Source: Desulfomonile sp. (GTDB lineage Bacteria; Desulfobacterota; Desulfomonilia; Desulfomonilales; Desulfomonilaceae). From it: a stretch of DNA of 10,000 nucleotides. A model generated the notes under the pieces. It was not told the DNA's origin. It saw only the letters and a program-made list of their open reading frames with translations, and made no database searches. Of this stretch, positions 1-6,723 are shown piece by piece. The stretch spans positions 1 to 10,000 of the forward strand of contig JAIWNO010000166.1 in assembly GCA_020216785.1 (NCBI GenBank), written 5' to 3'. Numbering within the stretch: the first letter of the stretch is position 1; the number at the start of each line of letters is the position of its first letter. The position numbers and the translations under genes are program-made.

Positions 1-2
1 GC

Positions 3-80
3 GACAAGAGCTATAGCGCAATCAAGTACCTTTCGCGAGGAAAAAATCGGACAACTCTGACCCTGGTCCCCCACGAGTAA
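3..80 (+). CDS. Possible C-terminal end of an unrecognised upstream gene
   Basis: From position 3 this frame is open for 25 codons to a TAA at 78-80 and ends in the residues LTLVPHE. The codons mostly end in G or C, as in the neighbouring genes, so it could be the tail of a gene that begins before the window. A second frame is also open from position 1 to a TGA at 58-60, so the choice of frame is uncertain. I do not recognise a family in either reading. The following gene has its own promoter-like sequence, so the two need not be cotranscribed. Confidence 0.3.
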   Translation, partial: DKSYSAIKYLSRGKNRTTLTLVPHE

Positions 81-111
81 CTGAAGGGTTACGACGGCAG
101 GCCAAAATCGA

Positions 112-141
112 TTGACAGGCGCAAGCCTTGACGGGTATGCA
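112..141 (+). promoter_or_regulatory. Candidate sigma-70 type promoter for the 96-aa gene
   Basis: A perfect TTGACA (112-117) is followed after 18 bases by TATGCA (136-141), which matches TATAAT at four of six positions. Transcription would begin near 148, leaving a leader of about 40 bases before the ATG at 187. The TTG at 112 could also serve as an upstream in-frame start, but as part of a -35 box it is better explained as promoter. Confidence 0.45.
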
Positions 142-172
142 TTGGTGACAACGGCATATGTCCGGAACGGCC

Positions 173-178
173 GGGGAG
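173..178 (+). promoter_or_regulatory. Ribosome binding site that fixes the start at 187
   Basis: GGGGAG lies 8 bases before the ATG at 187. No comparable purine-rich site precedes the in-frame TTG at 112, so the shorter 96-residue product is preferred. Confidence 0.6.
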
Positions 179-186
179 AATCACCT

Positions 187-477
187 ATGCAACAAATCCA
201 GCTGCTCACACGGGAAGACGTGGTAGAGATCATTGAACGTGAGGTCCGAGAGCGCCTCCAGCCTTTTCGCAGCGAGGTGATCTCTGCAGTGCGGGAAGCG
301 GTCTCTGAGGTTGTTGCAGCAGAACTGCCTCTCGTGCTCGAAAAAGTCCTCGAAGCCGAACTGTCCCAATTCCGGGAAGAAGTGCTTACCAGTCTTCAGG
401 AAGCCCTTCAGACCGCAATGGGGCCAGAGCAGGACGCCGCAGAAATGGAGGATGTGGAAGAAGACTACAGCGTTTAA
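187..477 (+). CDS. Small Glu-rich helical (coiled-coil-like) protein, unrecognised
   Basis: This 96-residue protein matches no family I recognise. It is rich in Glu, Val, Leu and Arg, has no Cys or Trp, and shows the spacing of hydrophobic residues expected of long amphipathic helices. The last 16 residues (about 81-96) are strongly acidic and probably disordered. Residues 12-39 and 47-74 look like two degenerate copies of one 28-residue unit at a 35-residue offset. They share the pattern F-R-x-E-V, five residues, E-A-[V/L] at F27 and F62. There is no signal peptide or membrane segment, so a cytoplasmic oligomer is the simplest guess. The gene stands alone: the next gene converges on it from the right. 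The ATG at 187 was chosen for its GGGGAG site. The function is unknown. Confidence 0.6.
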   Translation: MQQIQLLTREDVVEIIEREVRERLQPFRSEVISAVREAVSEVVAAELPLVLEKVLEAELSQFREEVLTSLQEALQTAMGPEQDAAEMEDVEEDYSV

Positions 478-503
478 AGGACTGGACCACGCGCCAGAGT
501 CCT
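478..503. terminator. Weak inverted repeat between convergent genes
   Basis: AGGACT (478-483) pairs with AGTCCT (498-503), and GG/CC (484-485 with 494-495) extend the stem past a small bulge. Read on the minus strand, the stem is followed by TTTAAA, so it might help end the YraN transcript. There is no real U-tract on the plus strand. It sits exactly between two convergent stop codons, which is the main argument for it. Confidence 0.3.
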
Positions 504-525
504 GTCCGCCGGTAATCCGTTCTTA

Positions 526-939
526 TTATCCCTCCGCTCCGAACGCGTCTCGAATGATTTCCACTTCCAGCCGATGGCCGACATCCACAAGTACCACGTC
601 AAAGCGCGCGGCGGGCATAGTACGGAATCGCTGAAAAAGATATACTTGGGCGGCCCTGACGAGCTTCTGTTGTTTACGGTAGTTCACCGAGTACGCGGGA
701 TCGAATGTCGAATCGGATTGCCGTGAGCGCACCTCGACAAAAACCACGTCGCCATTGTGTTCCGCGATGATGTCGATCTCTCCGAGTTTGCAGCGGAAGT
801 TCCGTTCGATGATGCGGTAGCCGCTCGCTTCAAGATGCTCAACCGCGATGTCTTCCCCTAGACGGCCCTTTTCAATTCTCGTATTCGCCTGAGCTACAGC
901 AGAAGTAGGCTGTTTTGGCCGCCTTTTCAACCAAGACAC
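526..939 (-). CDS. yraN: YraN family (UPF0102) endonuclease-fold protein
   Basis: The protein has 137 residues, slightly longer than the usual 115-130 for UPF0102. The family signature is clear: G25-R-L-G-E-D30 followed by A32, then N47-F-R and G53-E-I-D-I-I (53-58), then F67-V-E-V-R-S-R (67-73). Near the end comes R112-F-D-V-V. In the restriction-endonuclease-like fold these correspond to the metal and active-site acids E29, D56 and E69. The basic residue after the last acid is R71 where many homologues have Lys. The physiological role of YraN is poorly settled, and DNA processing or recombination is inferred from the fold. The first 20 residues are a basic, variable extension. The start is a GTG at 937-939 with GGAGG six bases upstream. 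The gene begins 42 bp after the stop of the giant activase gene on the same strand, so cotranscription is likely. I see no rnhB beside it, a common neighbour elsewhere. Confidence 0.92.
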   Translation of the reverse strand: MSWLKRRPKQPTSAVAQANTRIEKGRLGEDIAVEHLEASGYRIIERNFRCKLGEIDIIAEHNGDVVFVEVRSRQSDSTFDPAYSVNYRKQQKLVRAAQVYLFQRFRTMPAARFDVVLVDVGHRLEVEIIRDAFGAEG

Positions 940-945
940 GTGTCG

Positions 946-950
946 CCTCC
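946..950 (-). promoter_or_regulatory. Ribosome binding site for the GTG start of yraN
   Basis: GGAGG on the minus strand lies 6 bases before the GTG at 939. It supports a GTG start and a translation start inside the 42-bp gap after the activase gene. Confidence 0.6.
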
Positions 951-981
951 GGCGTCCTGTCCCTTCAAGATTGCACCAATA

Positions 982-3900
982 CTAATGGTGCTTATTGGCC
1001 ATCATCTCTTCGTGCAGTCGCTGGGCCTGAAGCATGAACGCCTCGAGCCGCGCCTCAATAATCTGCGGCAGAGCGTTCCCGTCGGTCTCGATGGCGAGGA
1101 ACGGCAGCTTGCGGTCCTTCTTGCACAGGAGCGGCTCCAGACCGGTCGGTCCCGCACCGTTGCGCTTCTGCATCAATTCAAGCTTTTCTCCACAAGTGAA
1201 CTGCTCGGTAAGGATCGATTCCGCAACCCGGCTGGGCATGCATCCGAACGGCCCAATGGAGATGATGCCGCAGGCCGGATGGAGTATCTCGTGCAATGCT
1301 GCACCCACAGTGAGGATCGCCTCACCGGTGAGCATGGGTGAAACGAACTTCTCACCGGCTTCAATGAGGTCTTCGACCTTGAGCGTCTCGTCGAAGAAAA
1401 GCCCGGACGGTGCCAGCAGCCGCCTGATTTTGTGATCGTAATATTTTTTGACGTAATAGCGGATCCAGAACGGAATGTCGGGCTTGTCTCCTTCGATTTG
1501 ATGCTTGATCAACCAGTCCACGTACTTGATCCACTCGCTGGTCTGGGAGGTTCTCACCACAAAACCCCGCTCAGAAAGCTTTTCAATCAAGTTTTGTAGG
1601 GATATCGGGTCGTTGCGGACAAAAATCTCGCCGGTGAGCGTAATCTTCGGAAGCTCTTCGTACGGGGCTTTCAACGGGATCTTCGACAGAGTCTGTGCTG
1701 TGGCCTGAACCTGTCGTCGGATCTCCTTCCATGACTTGTGGAGCACTGAGACGATTGTGTCCCATTCACGGAAGAAGATCTCCAGCGCAGATTCCCGATC
1801 GGCCGCGCCGGCCATGAGCGTGGACCATGTCTCGTACATCACGTCCCCGATGAGGATCGAACGCCACGCCGGTAATGTGAACCGATCCCCCAGCCCCATG
1901 TATCCATTGGCAGCGTTCAGTGTGAGTACCGCCACGTTGGGTATGCGGAAGCGCTCGACGAGCCTGCGGGAAAAGACGTTGTACTGGCCGAATCGGCACG
2001 GACCGGACGCTCCGGGCATAAAGTACGCGGTAACCTCTCCTTCCGGGCGGTCATCCCGAAGGTACTTGAGCATCGAGCCAACCGTAATCTGAAGCGGCAG
2101 GCACTCCTTGCAGGTGGAGTTGCCGCGGCCAAGTTTCAGCATCTCCTCGTCCGCTGGAGGCAGCCCATGCGCGCGTATACCGACTTTGCGGAACGTGCTC
2201 ACGAGGGCCTGGTGCGCGAAGCGCCCCATGGACGGCAGCACCAGGCGGACATCGGGATGAGTGAGCGGGAGTTTTCTACCATCGGAGGTCACAATGAGCG
2301 GCTTACCGTCGAATACCCCGACTCGCGCGGGGACGAAGTCTTTGACGATCTTGGGAATTTGCTTCTTGCTCTCAAGCTCGCGGTAGTGGTTAACAATGTC
2401 GAGGAACGCCTCGATGCGCGTTTCGAGTCCTGCGTCCGCAGTGTGGCTGTCCAGTTCAAGGGTGAGTGATGGCTTGCGACCCATTTCCTCTCTGAAGTAG
2501 CCCACCACGAATGAATCGGGCCCGCATGAGAAGTTACTGATGAACGTGCCGAAGAGCTTCGGGTGGTTCTTCACAAGCCGCGCGGCCTTGAGAATCATAC
2601 GGCCCATGGACCAGTACATGGTCTCTGCGTCATCGAGCGTCTGTTCCTCGAACGGAAGCATGTCATACGGGATGATGCGATATCCTCTCGACGCGAACTT
2701 CGCCGGGATGCCCTTGTTGGCCTCGCCCGCGAACGCGTTGTACGGGCGTCCGAAGAGCACTACGCCTATCGCGTCGGGATCCGCGTCAATTTCTGCGAGT
2801 ATCTGCCGCCCCTTAGCTCGAAGCTCCTCTTTGAAAGTGTCCTGTGCCGCAACCGCAGCCTCGAAAGCCGCCAGCCCTTCCTGCTGGGATCGGCCAAGCT
2901 CGCGGGCCACGGCGACGAAATCCCCTACCTTTGGCGCATATCCGCGGCTCAAGTCGAGGAAAGGCCGGAGCAGCCGGCTGGACCTGAGCGCATCGAAGGT
3001 CCCCGCCAGGTAATAGCTCTCGCCCTGAACAAAGACGCATGTGCAGGTGTTGGGGTTTTCATTATCGGTGGGGACCCCTCGGATATGCGGCAAGAACAGA
3101 ATGTCGGGTTTCTTCCGCAGAAGGTCGTAAACGAACCCGTGCGCAATCTCCACGGGGAAGCAGAAGGCCGCGCCCTGGAGGTCCACTCCCATCGGGTCGA
3201 CCTTATCAGGCAGAACCAGCCGGTAGCCCAGCTTGGCAAAGAATGCATTGAAGAACGGGAACAGAGTATTCACGAGGAACGAGCGGTTCATGCCGACAGT
3301 CGGGCGGGTGTCAGCAGGGTCGTCCGGTGCCAGATCACGGAAGACAAGCTTTTGCCGGAATTCGACCAAATCAAGAGCAGTTTTGTCGAATTCCACGTTG
3401 CGGATGAGGTTCACATAGCGGTTGCACGCGCCGCCGAACGGATAGGTCTTACCCTCGATTTCGATGCGCGCGATTTCGCAGCGTCGGTCGCATTTCTCTT
3501 TGCCGCCGCCACAGATGAACGATTTTTTGTACGTCACTTCACGTTGGGCAAGCCGTTGGAGGTCGAATGAGCCCGCGGCGAGCAATCCGCTTTCGATGCG
3601 GCGCTCCACTTCGAGTGCTACGCCGAATGCCCCCATGAGACCGGGTTCGGGCGGAACCACGATCTCCTTGCCTGTGAGCGCCGCCATTGCCGCGGGGATC
3701 GCCTCGTTGTAGCAGACACCGCCCTGCATAAACACTTTCCGGCCGACCGGGCGATTACCTTTCACGCGGTTGGAATAATTCATGCAAATGGAATAAACGA
3801 GCCCTGCGACGATATCTTCTACCGGGATGCCTTCCTGCGCGGCATTCTTGATATCCGACCCGATAAATGCCGCGCACTGGTCGTTGAAGTTCGGCGGGTT

Positions 3901-5271
3901 CGATCCAGTGTATGCGACTCGGCCGATATCCGTGACTGAGAGGCCAAGGCTCTCTTTGGCAGATTCTTCCAGAAACGATCCAGTACCCGCGCTGCATGCT
4001 TCGTTCATCGCGTAATCGCTCGGCACCCGGTTGGTTATATACGTGTACTTCGCATCCTGACCGCCGATCTCGAAAATCGTGTCCACCTCCGGATCGAAAT
4101 GCACGGCAGCGGCCGCATGAGCGATGATTTCATTGATTACACCGTCCGTGAGCGCGTGCAGGCCTGCAATCTGGCGGCCTGAGCCTGTCACGCCAAGACC
4201 CACAATCTCGATAGGCACGAGGATCTGCTGCGCGAGGCTCGCGTACACCCGTCGTGACGCTCCGACCGGGTCGCCGTCTGTTCGCAGATAGTCTGCGGCG
4301 AGAATGGCCTTGTCCCGGCACCGCATGATGACGCCCTTGGTGGTGGTGGAACCCACATCCAGCCCGAGGATCGTGCGGTCGCCGGCTTCGGCTTTGCCTC
4401 TCGGCCGATCCTTGAAGTGCACGATGTTGCGGAATTCCTCCAAGGGCCTCAAGTACCCGAACGCGGATCCTTTGCGCTGGAAAATGTGGTCCGGCCCTTT
4501 GTACGGGACCGTAGTATTCTCCAATGCCCAAAGGCCCGCGCCGATCGCCTCGAACACGGGGGCCTCATCCGGGATGTACAGGTCTTCGATTTCTTTCCTC
4601 AGGTAGTGAATCATGGTCTTGTTGCGGGAAGAACCGCCAACAAGCATGACCGATTTCTTCGGCAGCTTCTTCAGCAGTTCCACTACCTTACCTGCCATCA
4701 TCTGCGCGAGGCCGGCCACCACCTGACCTTTTGGTATTCCCTTATTGAGCGCGTGGGTGCAGTCGCTCTTGCAAAAGACCGAACAGCGGCCGGACACGCG
4801 GTGCGGATGCTCGGAGATTGCCAGTCGCGCCACGTCGTCCAAGGTAAGGTTCATTCGGCCGATCTGCTGAAGAAAAAACTCGCCTGTACCCGAAGCGCAT
4901 TTGTTTCCTGTCTGGATCCCTTGTATTTTGCCGTCTTCATCGAGGTGATATACGAGGAAGGTTTCGCCGCCCGCGCTCACGAGCACGCGGTAAGGGCTGT
5001 CGGCAGGCATGAGGTGGGCGTACGCGCGTTCGACCGCTTCGGGTTCGGAAATCGTGCTGAGGTGTACGAATTTGATGAATTTCCGACCAGTTACGGTGAT
5101 AGGGATGGTTCGGGCGTCGGGTTCCACTTCGAGCGCCTCCATGAGGGCTTTCCGTGGATTGCCTTCATGCGTGATGGTCTGGGCTTTGACGATCTCGATT
5201 CCACCGTCGGTCTTCCGAAGACGAACCATTCCCAGTGTGGACGCTCCTAAACACACACCCAGCGATTCCAT
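982..5271 (-). CDS. Giant 2-hydroxyacyl-CoA dehydratase activase/dehydratase-like fusion protein
   Basis: This is a 1429-residue fusion of modules elsewhere encoded separately (BcrA/BadF-type activator, DUF2229, and a dehydratase D-subunit-like domain). The family couples ATP hydrolysis to delivery of a low-potential electron through [4Fe-4S] clusters. The substrate of this fused form is unknown. Order: a first ASKHA ATPase half (about 1-255) with Fe-S cysteines C125 and C163; a second half (about 300-560) with G303-L-D-V-G-S-T-T-T-K, G403-G-Q-D-A-K, cluster cysteines C426 and C466, and a GG motif near 517; a Cys-rich linker (C587, C594, C598, C616); the DUF2229-like region (about 655-980) with C704, C743, C745 and C916; and a dehydratase-like C-terminal third (about 1005-1429) with C1054, C1057, C1092, C1334 and C1344. 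The first ATPase half has lost key catalytic residues. The cytoplasm is expected: there is no signal peptide or membrane segment. The ATG at 5271 follows AAGGAG by 9 bases. An in-frame ATG at 5346 adds 25 basic residues without family similarity and is rejected. The product probably heads an operon with yraN. Confidence 0.93.
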   Translation of the reverse strand: MESLGVCLGASTLGMVRLRKTDGGIEIVKAQTITHEGNPRKALMEALEVEPDARTIPITVTGRKFIKFVHLSTISEPEAVERAYAHLMPADSPYRVLVSAGGETFLVYHLDEDGKIQGIQTGNKCASGTGEFFLQQIGRMNLTLDDVARLAISEHPHRVSGRCSVFCKSDCTHALNKGIPKGQVVAGLAQMMAGKVVELLKKLPKKSVMLVGGSSRNKTMIHYLRKEIEDLYIPDEAPVFEAIGAGLWALENTTVPYKGPDHIFQRKGSAFGYLRPLEEFRNIVHFKDRPRGKAEAGDRTILGLDVGSTTTKGVIMRCRDKAILAADYLRTDGDPVGASRRVYASLAQQILVPIEIVGLGVTGSGRQIAGLHALTDGVINEIIAHAAAAVHFDPEVDTIFEIGGQDAKYTYITNRVPSDYAMNEACSAGTGSFLEESAKESLGLSVTDIGRVAYTGSNPPNFNDQCAAFIGSDIKNAAQEGIPVEDIVAGLVYSICMNYSNRVKGNRPVGRKVFMQGGVCYNEAIPAAMAALTGKEIVVPPEPGLMGAFGVALEVERRIESGLLAAGSFDLQRLAQREVTYKKSFICGGGKEKCDRRCEIARIEIEGKTYPFGGACNRYVNLIRNVEFDKTALDLVEFRQKLVFRDLAPDDPADTRPTVGMNRSFLVNTLFPFFNAFFAKLGYRLVLPDKVDPMGVDLQGAAFCFPVEIAHGFVYDLLRKKPDILFLPHIRGVPTDNENPNTCTCVFVQGESYYLAGTFDALRSSRLLRPFLDLSRGYAPKVGDFVAVARELGRSQQEGLAAFEAAVAAQDTFKEELRAKGRQILAEIDADPDAIGVVLFGRPYNAFAGEANKGIPAKFASRGYRIIPYDMLPFEEQTLDDAETMYWSMGRMILKAARLVKNHPKLFGTFISNFSCGPDSFVVGYFREEMGRKPSLTLELDSHTADAGLETRIEAFLDIVNHYRELESKKQIPKIVKDFVPARVGVFDGKPLIVTSDGRKLPLTHPDVRLVLPSMGRFAHQALVSTFRKVGIRAHGLPPADEEMLKLGRGNSTCKECLPLQITVGSMLKYLRDDRPEGEVTAYFMPGASGPCRFGQYNVFSRRLVERFRIPNVAVLTLNAANGYMGLGDRFTLPAWRSILIGDVMYETWSTLMAGAADRESALEIFFREWDTIVSVLHKSWKEIRRQVQATAQTLSKIPLKAPYEELPKITLTGEIFVRNDPISLQNLIEKLSERGFVVRTSQTSEWIKYVDWLIKHQIEGDKPDIPFWIRYYVKKYYDHKIRRLLAPSGLFFDETLKVEDLIEAGEKFVSPMLTGEAILTVGAALHEILHPACGIISIGPFGCMPSRVAESILTEQFTCGEKLELMQKRNGAGPTGLEPLLCKKDRKLPFLAIETDGNALPQIIEARLEAFMLQAQRLHEEMMANKHH

Positions 5272-5280
5272 GCAACACCT

Positions 5281-5286
5281 CTCCTT
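5281..5286 (-). promoter_or_regulatory. Ribosome binding site that fixes the activase start at 5271
   Basis: A perfect AAGGAG on the minus strand is 9 bases before the ATG at 5271. It decides against the in-frame ATG 75 bases further upstream. The residues just after this start (G5-V-C-L-G-A-S) are also the beginning of the ASKHA fold. Confidence 0.75.
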
Positions 5287-5350
5287 CCCACGACGCCGCA
5301 CAACCTCACGCCGATCGGTCGCGCGTTCGAAGGCCCGATACAACATAACC

Positions 5351-5390
5351 TATGATAGGGAAAATAATCCTACAACGGGTAGGAAGGCAA
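5351..5390 (-). promoter_or_regulatory. Candidate minus-strand promoter region for the activase-yraN operon
   Basis: This AT-rich patch of the divergent intergenic region contains TATCAT on the minus strand (5357 to 5352, five of six matches to TATAAT) but no good -35 at the right distance. An alternative pair is TTGCCT (5390-5385) with TATTTT (5366-5361), 18 bases apart. Two short inverted repeats lie in the same patch: CCTA-TGA-TAGG (5349-5359) and CCTAC-AACGG-GTAGG (5369-5383). They could be operator half-sites. Which of these is used cannot be told from sequence alone. Confidence 0.3.
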
Positions 5391-5402
5391 CACCTCTCAT
5401 AG

Positions 5403-5408
5403 TATAAT
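5403..5408 (+). promoter_or_regulatory. TATAAT -10 box of the hydrolase gene promoter
   Basis: A perfect TATAAT lies 72 bases before the hydrolase start codon. The sequence 17 bases upstream (TAGGAA, 5380-5385) is a poor -35, so the promoter may need an activator. A 10-bp perfect palindrome overlaps its last base and covers the expected start point. Confidence 0.5.
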
Positions 5409-5417
5409 GTCCGGACA
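5408..5417. promoter_or_regulatory. Palindrome TGTCCGGACA at the promoter start point
   Basis: This is a perfect 10-bp palindrome that begins in the last base of the TATAAT box. A repressor bound here would block transcription of the hydrolase gene. No palindromic extension is seen beyond ten bases, so chance cannot be excluded. Confidence 0.3.
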
Positions 5418-5480
5418 GCGGCATCTTCAGCTGCTTTCGGCACGGCTCGCCCACACGTCTACCCTTCCGGAGGAACCACC

Positions 5481-6527
5481 ATGAGCGCCAGTGGCCCCTT
5501 ACCCGTTCCCCCTCATTTTAACCCCGCCAAGGTTGGTGAGGTATGGCGTGTTCCGTACTTGGAGAGAGCTGAACAAGCCAAAGAATGGGCACGAATATAC
5601 AGCATCAGACCCGCAGTCAAAGATAAGACCAGGGTGTGTCTCGTCGTGGTCGATTGCCAGAATTCATTCTGCATCCCAGGGTTTGAGCTGTTTGTCGCGG
5701 GCCGCTCGGGCACTGGCGCTGTAGACGACAACGTGAGACTTTGTGAGTTCATCTATCGCAATCTCAACGTCATCACTGAAATCCACCTGACCATGGACAC
5801 TCACCGCACTATGCAAATATTCCACCCGCTTTTTTGGGTGGACGCGCAAGACCGGAACCCTCAACCAATGACCATTATTTCGGCAGCCGACGTGGAAGAG
5901 GGGCTTTGGAAGCCCAATCCGACTCTGACCGACGGTCTGACCGGCCGCAACTACGAAGGACTCCAAAGCTATGTCCTCTATTACGTGCGGCAGTTGGAAG
6001 CGACCGGGAAGTATGCGCTTATTATTTGGCCGTATCATGCGATCCTTGGCGGTATAGGTCACGCTCTCGTTTCTGCGATCGAAGAGGCCGTCTTCTTTCA
6101 TGGAGTGGCGAGATGCTGCCAATACTTCTGCGATATCAAAGGCTTCGACCCGCTTACCGAGCACTATTCCGTGCTCATGCCGGAGGTCCTCACCGACGAG
6201 AAGGGCCGAGCGATCGCGGAAAAGAATCTGTCGCTCATTGAAGAACTCGCCGCGTTCGACGTGGTGGTGATCGCGGGCCAAGCCAAAAGCCACTGCGTTG
6301 CGTGGACGATCGACAACCTCCTCGAGGAACTGCGGACACGTGATGAGGCGGCTGTTCGCCGCGTATACCTGCTGGAAGACTGCTCGTCGGCCGTAGTAGT
6401 TCCCGGCGTGGTGGATTTCACAGACCAGGCTGATGCAGCGTACAAGCGCTTTGCCGAAGCAGGCATGAACGTGGTCAAATCCGCGGACCCCATCGAAACT
6501 TGGCCGGGTATCCAGCTTGGGGAGTAA
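5481..6527 (+). CDS. Long nicotinamidase-like (isochorismatase superfamily) cysteine hydrolase
   Basis: The protein has 348 residues. Isochorismatase-superfamily hydrolases of the nicotinamidase branch (usually about 180-220 residues) convert nicotinamide to nicotinate in NAD salvage. The whole active site is visible: nucleophile C272 in A265-G-Q-A-K-S-H-C-V, acid D58 in V-V-D-C-Q-N-S-F, and lysine K220 in D-I-K-G-F-D-P. Metal ligands are D106 and H108 in T-M-D-T-H, and H186 in W-P-Y-H. Extra length comes from a 45-residue N-terminal extension and an insertion between H108 and H186 (78 residues, against about 17 in a small archaeal nicotinamidase). A nicotinamidase is the best guess, but the insertion could change the substrate. 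There is no signal peptide, so it is probably cytoplasmic. GGAGG (5469-5473) stands 7 bases before the ATG. The gene is divergent from the activase operon and seems to be a single-gene unit ending at the palindrome at 6540. Confidence 0.85.
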   Translation: MSASGPLPVPPHFNPAKVGEVWRVPYLERAEQAKEWARIYSIRPAVKDKTRVCLVVVDCQNSFCIPGFELFVAGRSGTGAVDDNVRLCEFIYRNLNVITEIHLTMDTHRTMQIFHPLFWVDAQDRNPQPMTIISAADVEEGLWKPNPTLTDGLTGRNYEGLQSYVLYYVRQLEATGKYALIIWPYHAILGGIGHALVSAIEEAVFFHGVARCCQYFCDIKGFDPLTEHYSVLMPEVLTDEKGRAIAEKNLSLIEELAAFDVVVIAGQAKSHCVAWTIDNLLEELRTRDEAAVRRVYLLEDCSSAVVVPGVVDFTDQADAAYKRFAEAGMNVVKSADPIETWPGIQLGE

Positions 6528-6539
6528 GGATGATGATTA

Positions 6540-6575
6540 CGGGAACGCCTTCTTTGTGCAAAGAAGGCGTTCCCG
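6540..6575. terminator. Perfect 17-bp-arm palindrome after the hydrolase gene
   Basis: The left arm CGGGAACGCCTTCTTTG (6540-6556) and its exact reverse complement (6559-6575) flank TG. In practice this gives a stem of about 16 bp with a GTGC loop. It begins 12 bases after the hydrolase stop codon, so it probably ends or stabilises that transcript. No T-tract follows on either strand, so it is not a textbook intrinsic terminator. It may instead be an intergenic palindromic repeat. Confidence 0.6.
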
Positions 6576-6723
6576 AACCCTCCACAAGAAATGCGAATTC
6601 ATGGCAAGGCATTCCGTTGCCGCTGCGCGACCTTGCGTTCAGGGAATAACGAATTATCGGAGATTGGTCAAGTTCGGACGCGGAGGAAAATCCACATCAA
6701 GTGGTCGTTAGCGAGGGCCTTGG
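6576..6723. other. Short stretch with no recognisable gene
   Basis: Between two strong palindromes I see only short frames without family resemblance, convincing start signals or RNA-gene structure. A GGAGG at about 6681 has no start codon at a useful distance leading into a credible protein. Confidence 0.5.

Noticed and set aside
112..186. TTG start at 112 extending the 96-aa protein by 25 residues
   Set aside because: The TTG is the first part of a perfect TTGACA -35 box, has no ribosome binding site, and the extra residues do not continue the helical pattern.
2563..3570. A 335-codon open frame on the plus strand
   Set aside because: It lies wholly inside the activase gene on the opposite strand, has no family resemblance, and its composition is that of a complementary-strand shadow.
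4417..5250. A 277-codon open frame on the plus strand
   Set aside because: It is antisense to the first activase domain, whose motifs are unmistakable. No ribosome binding site or recognisable domain supports it.
5272..5346. ATG at 5346 extending the activase by 25 residues
   Set aside because: The added residues are Arg-rich and unlike the family, while AAGGAG stands at an ideal distance from the ATG at 5271.
5664..6293. A 209-codon minus frame inside the hydrolase gene
   Set aside because: It is a shadow of the cysteine hydrolase, whose catalytic residues are all found in the plus-strand frame.
6517..6711. A 64-codon plus frame overlapping the end of the hydrolase gene
   Set aside because: It reads straight through the 36-bp palindrome and shows no protein-like composition.
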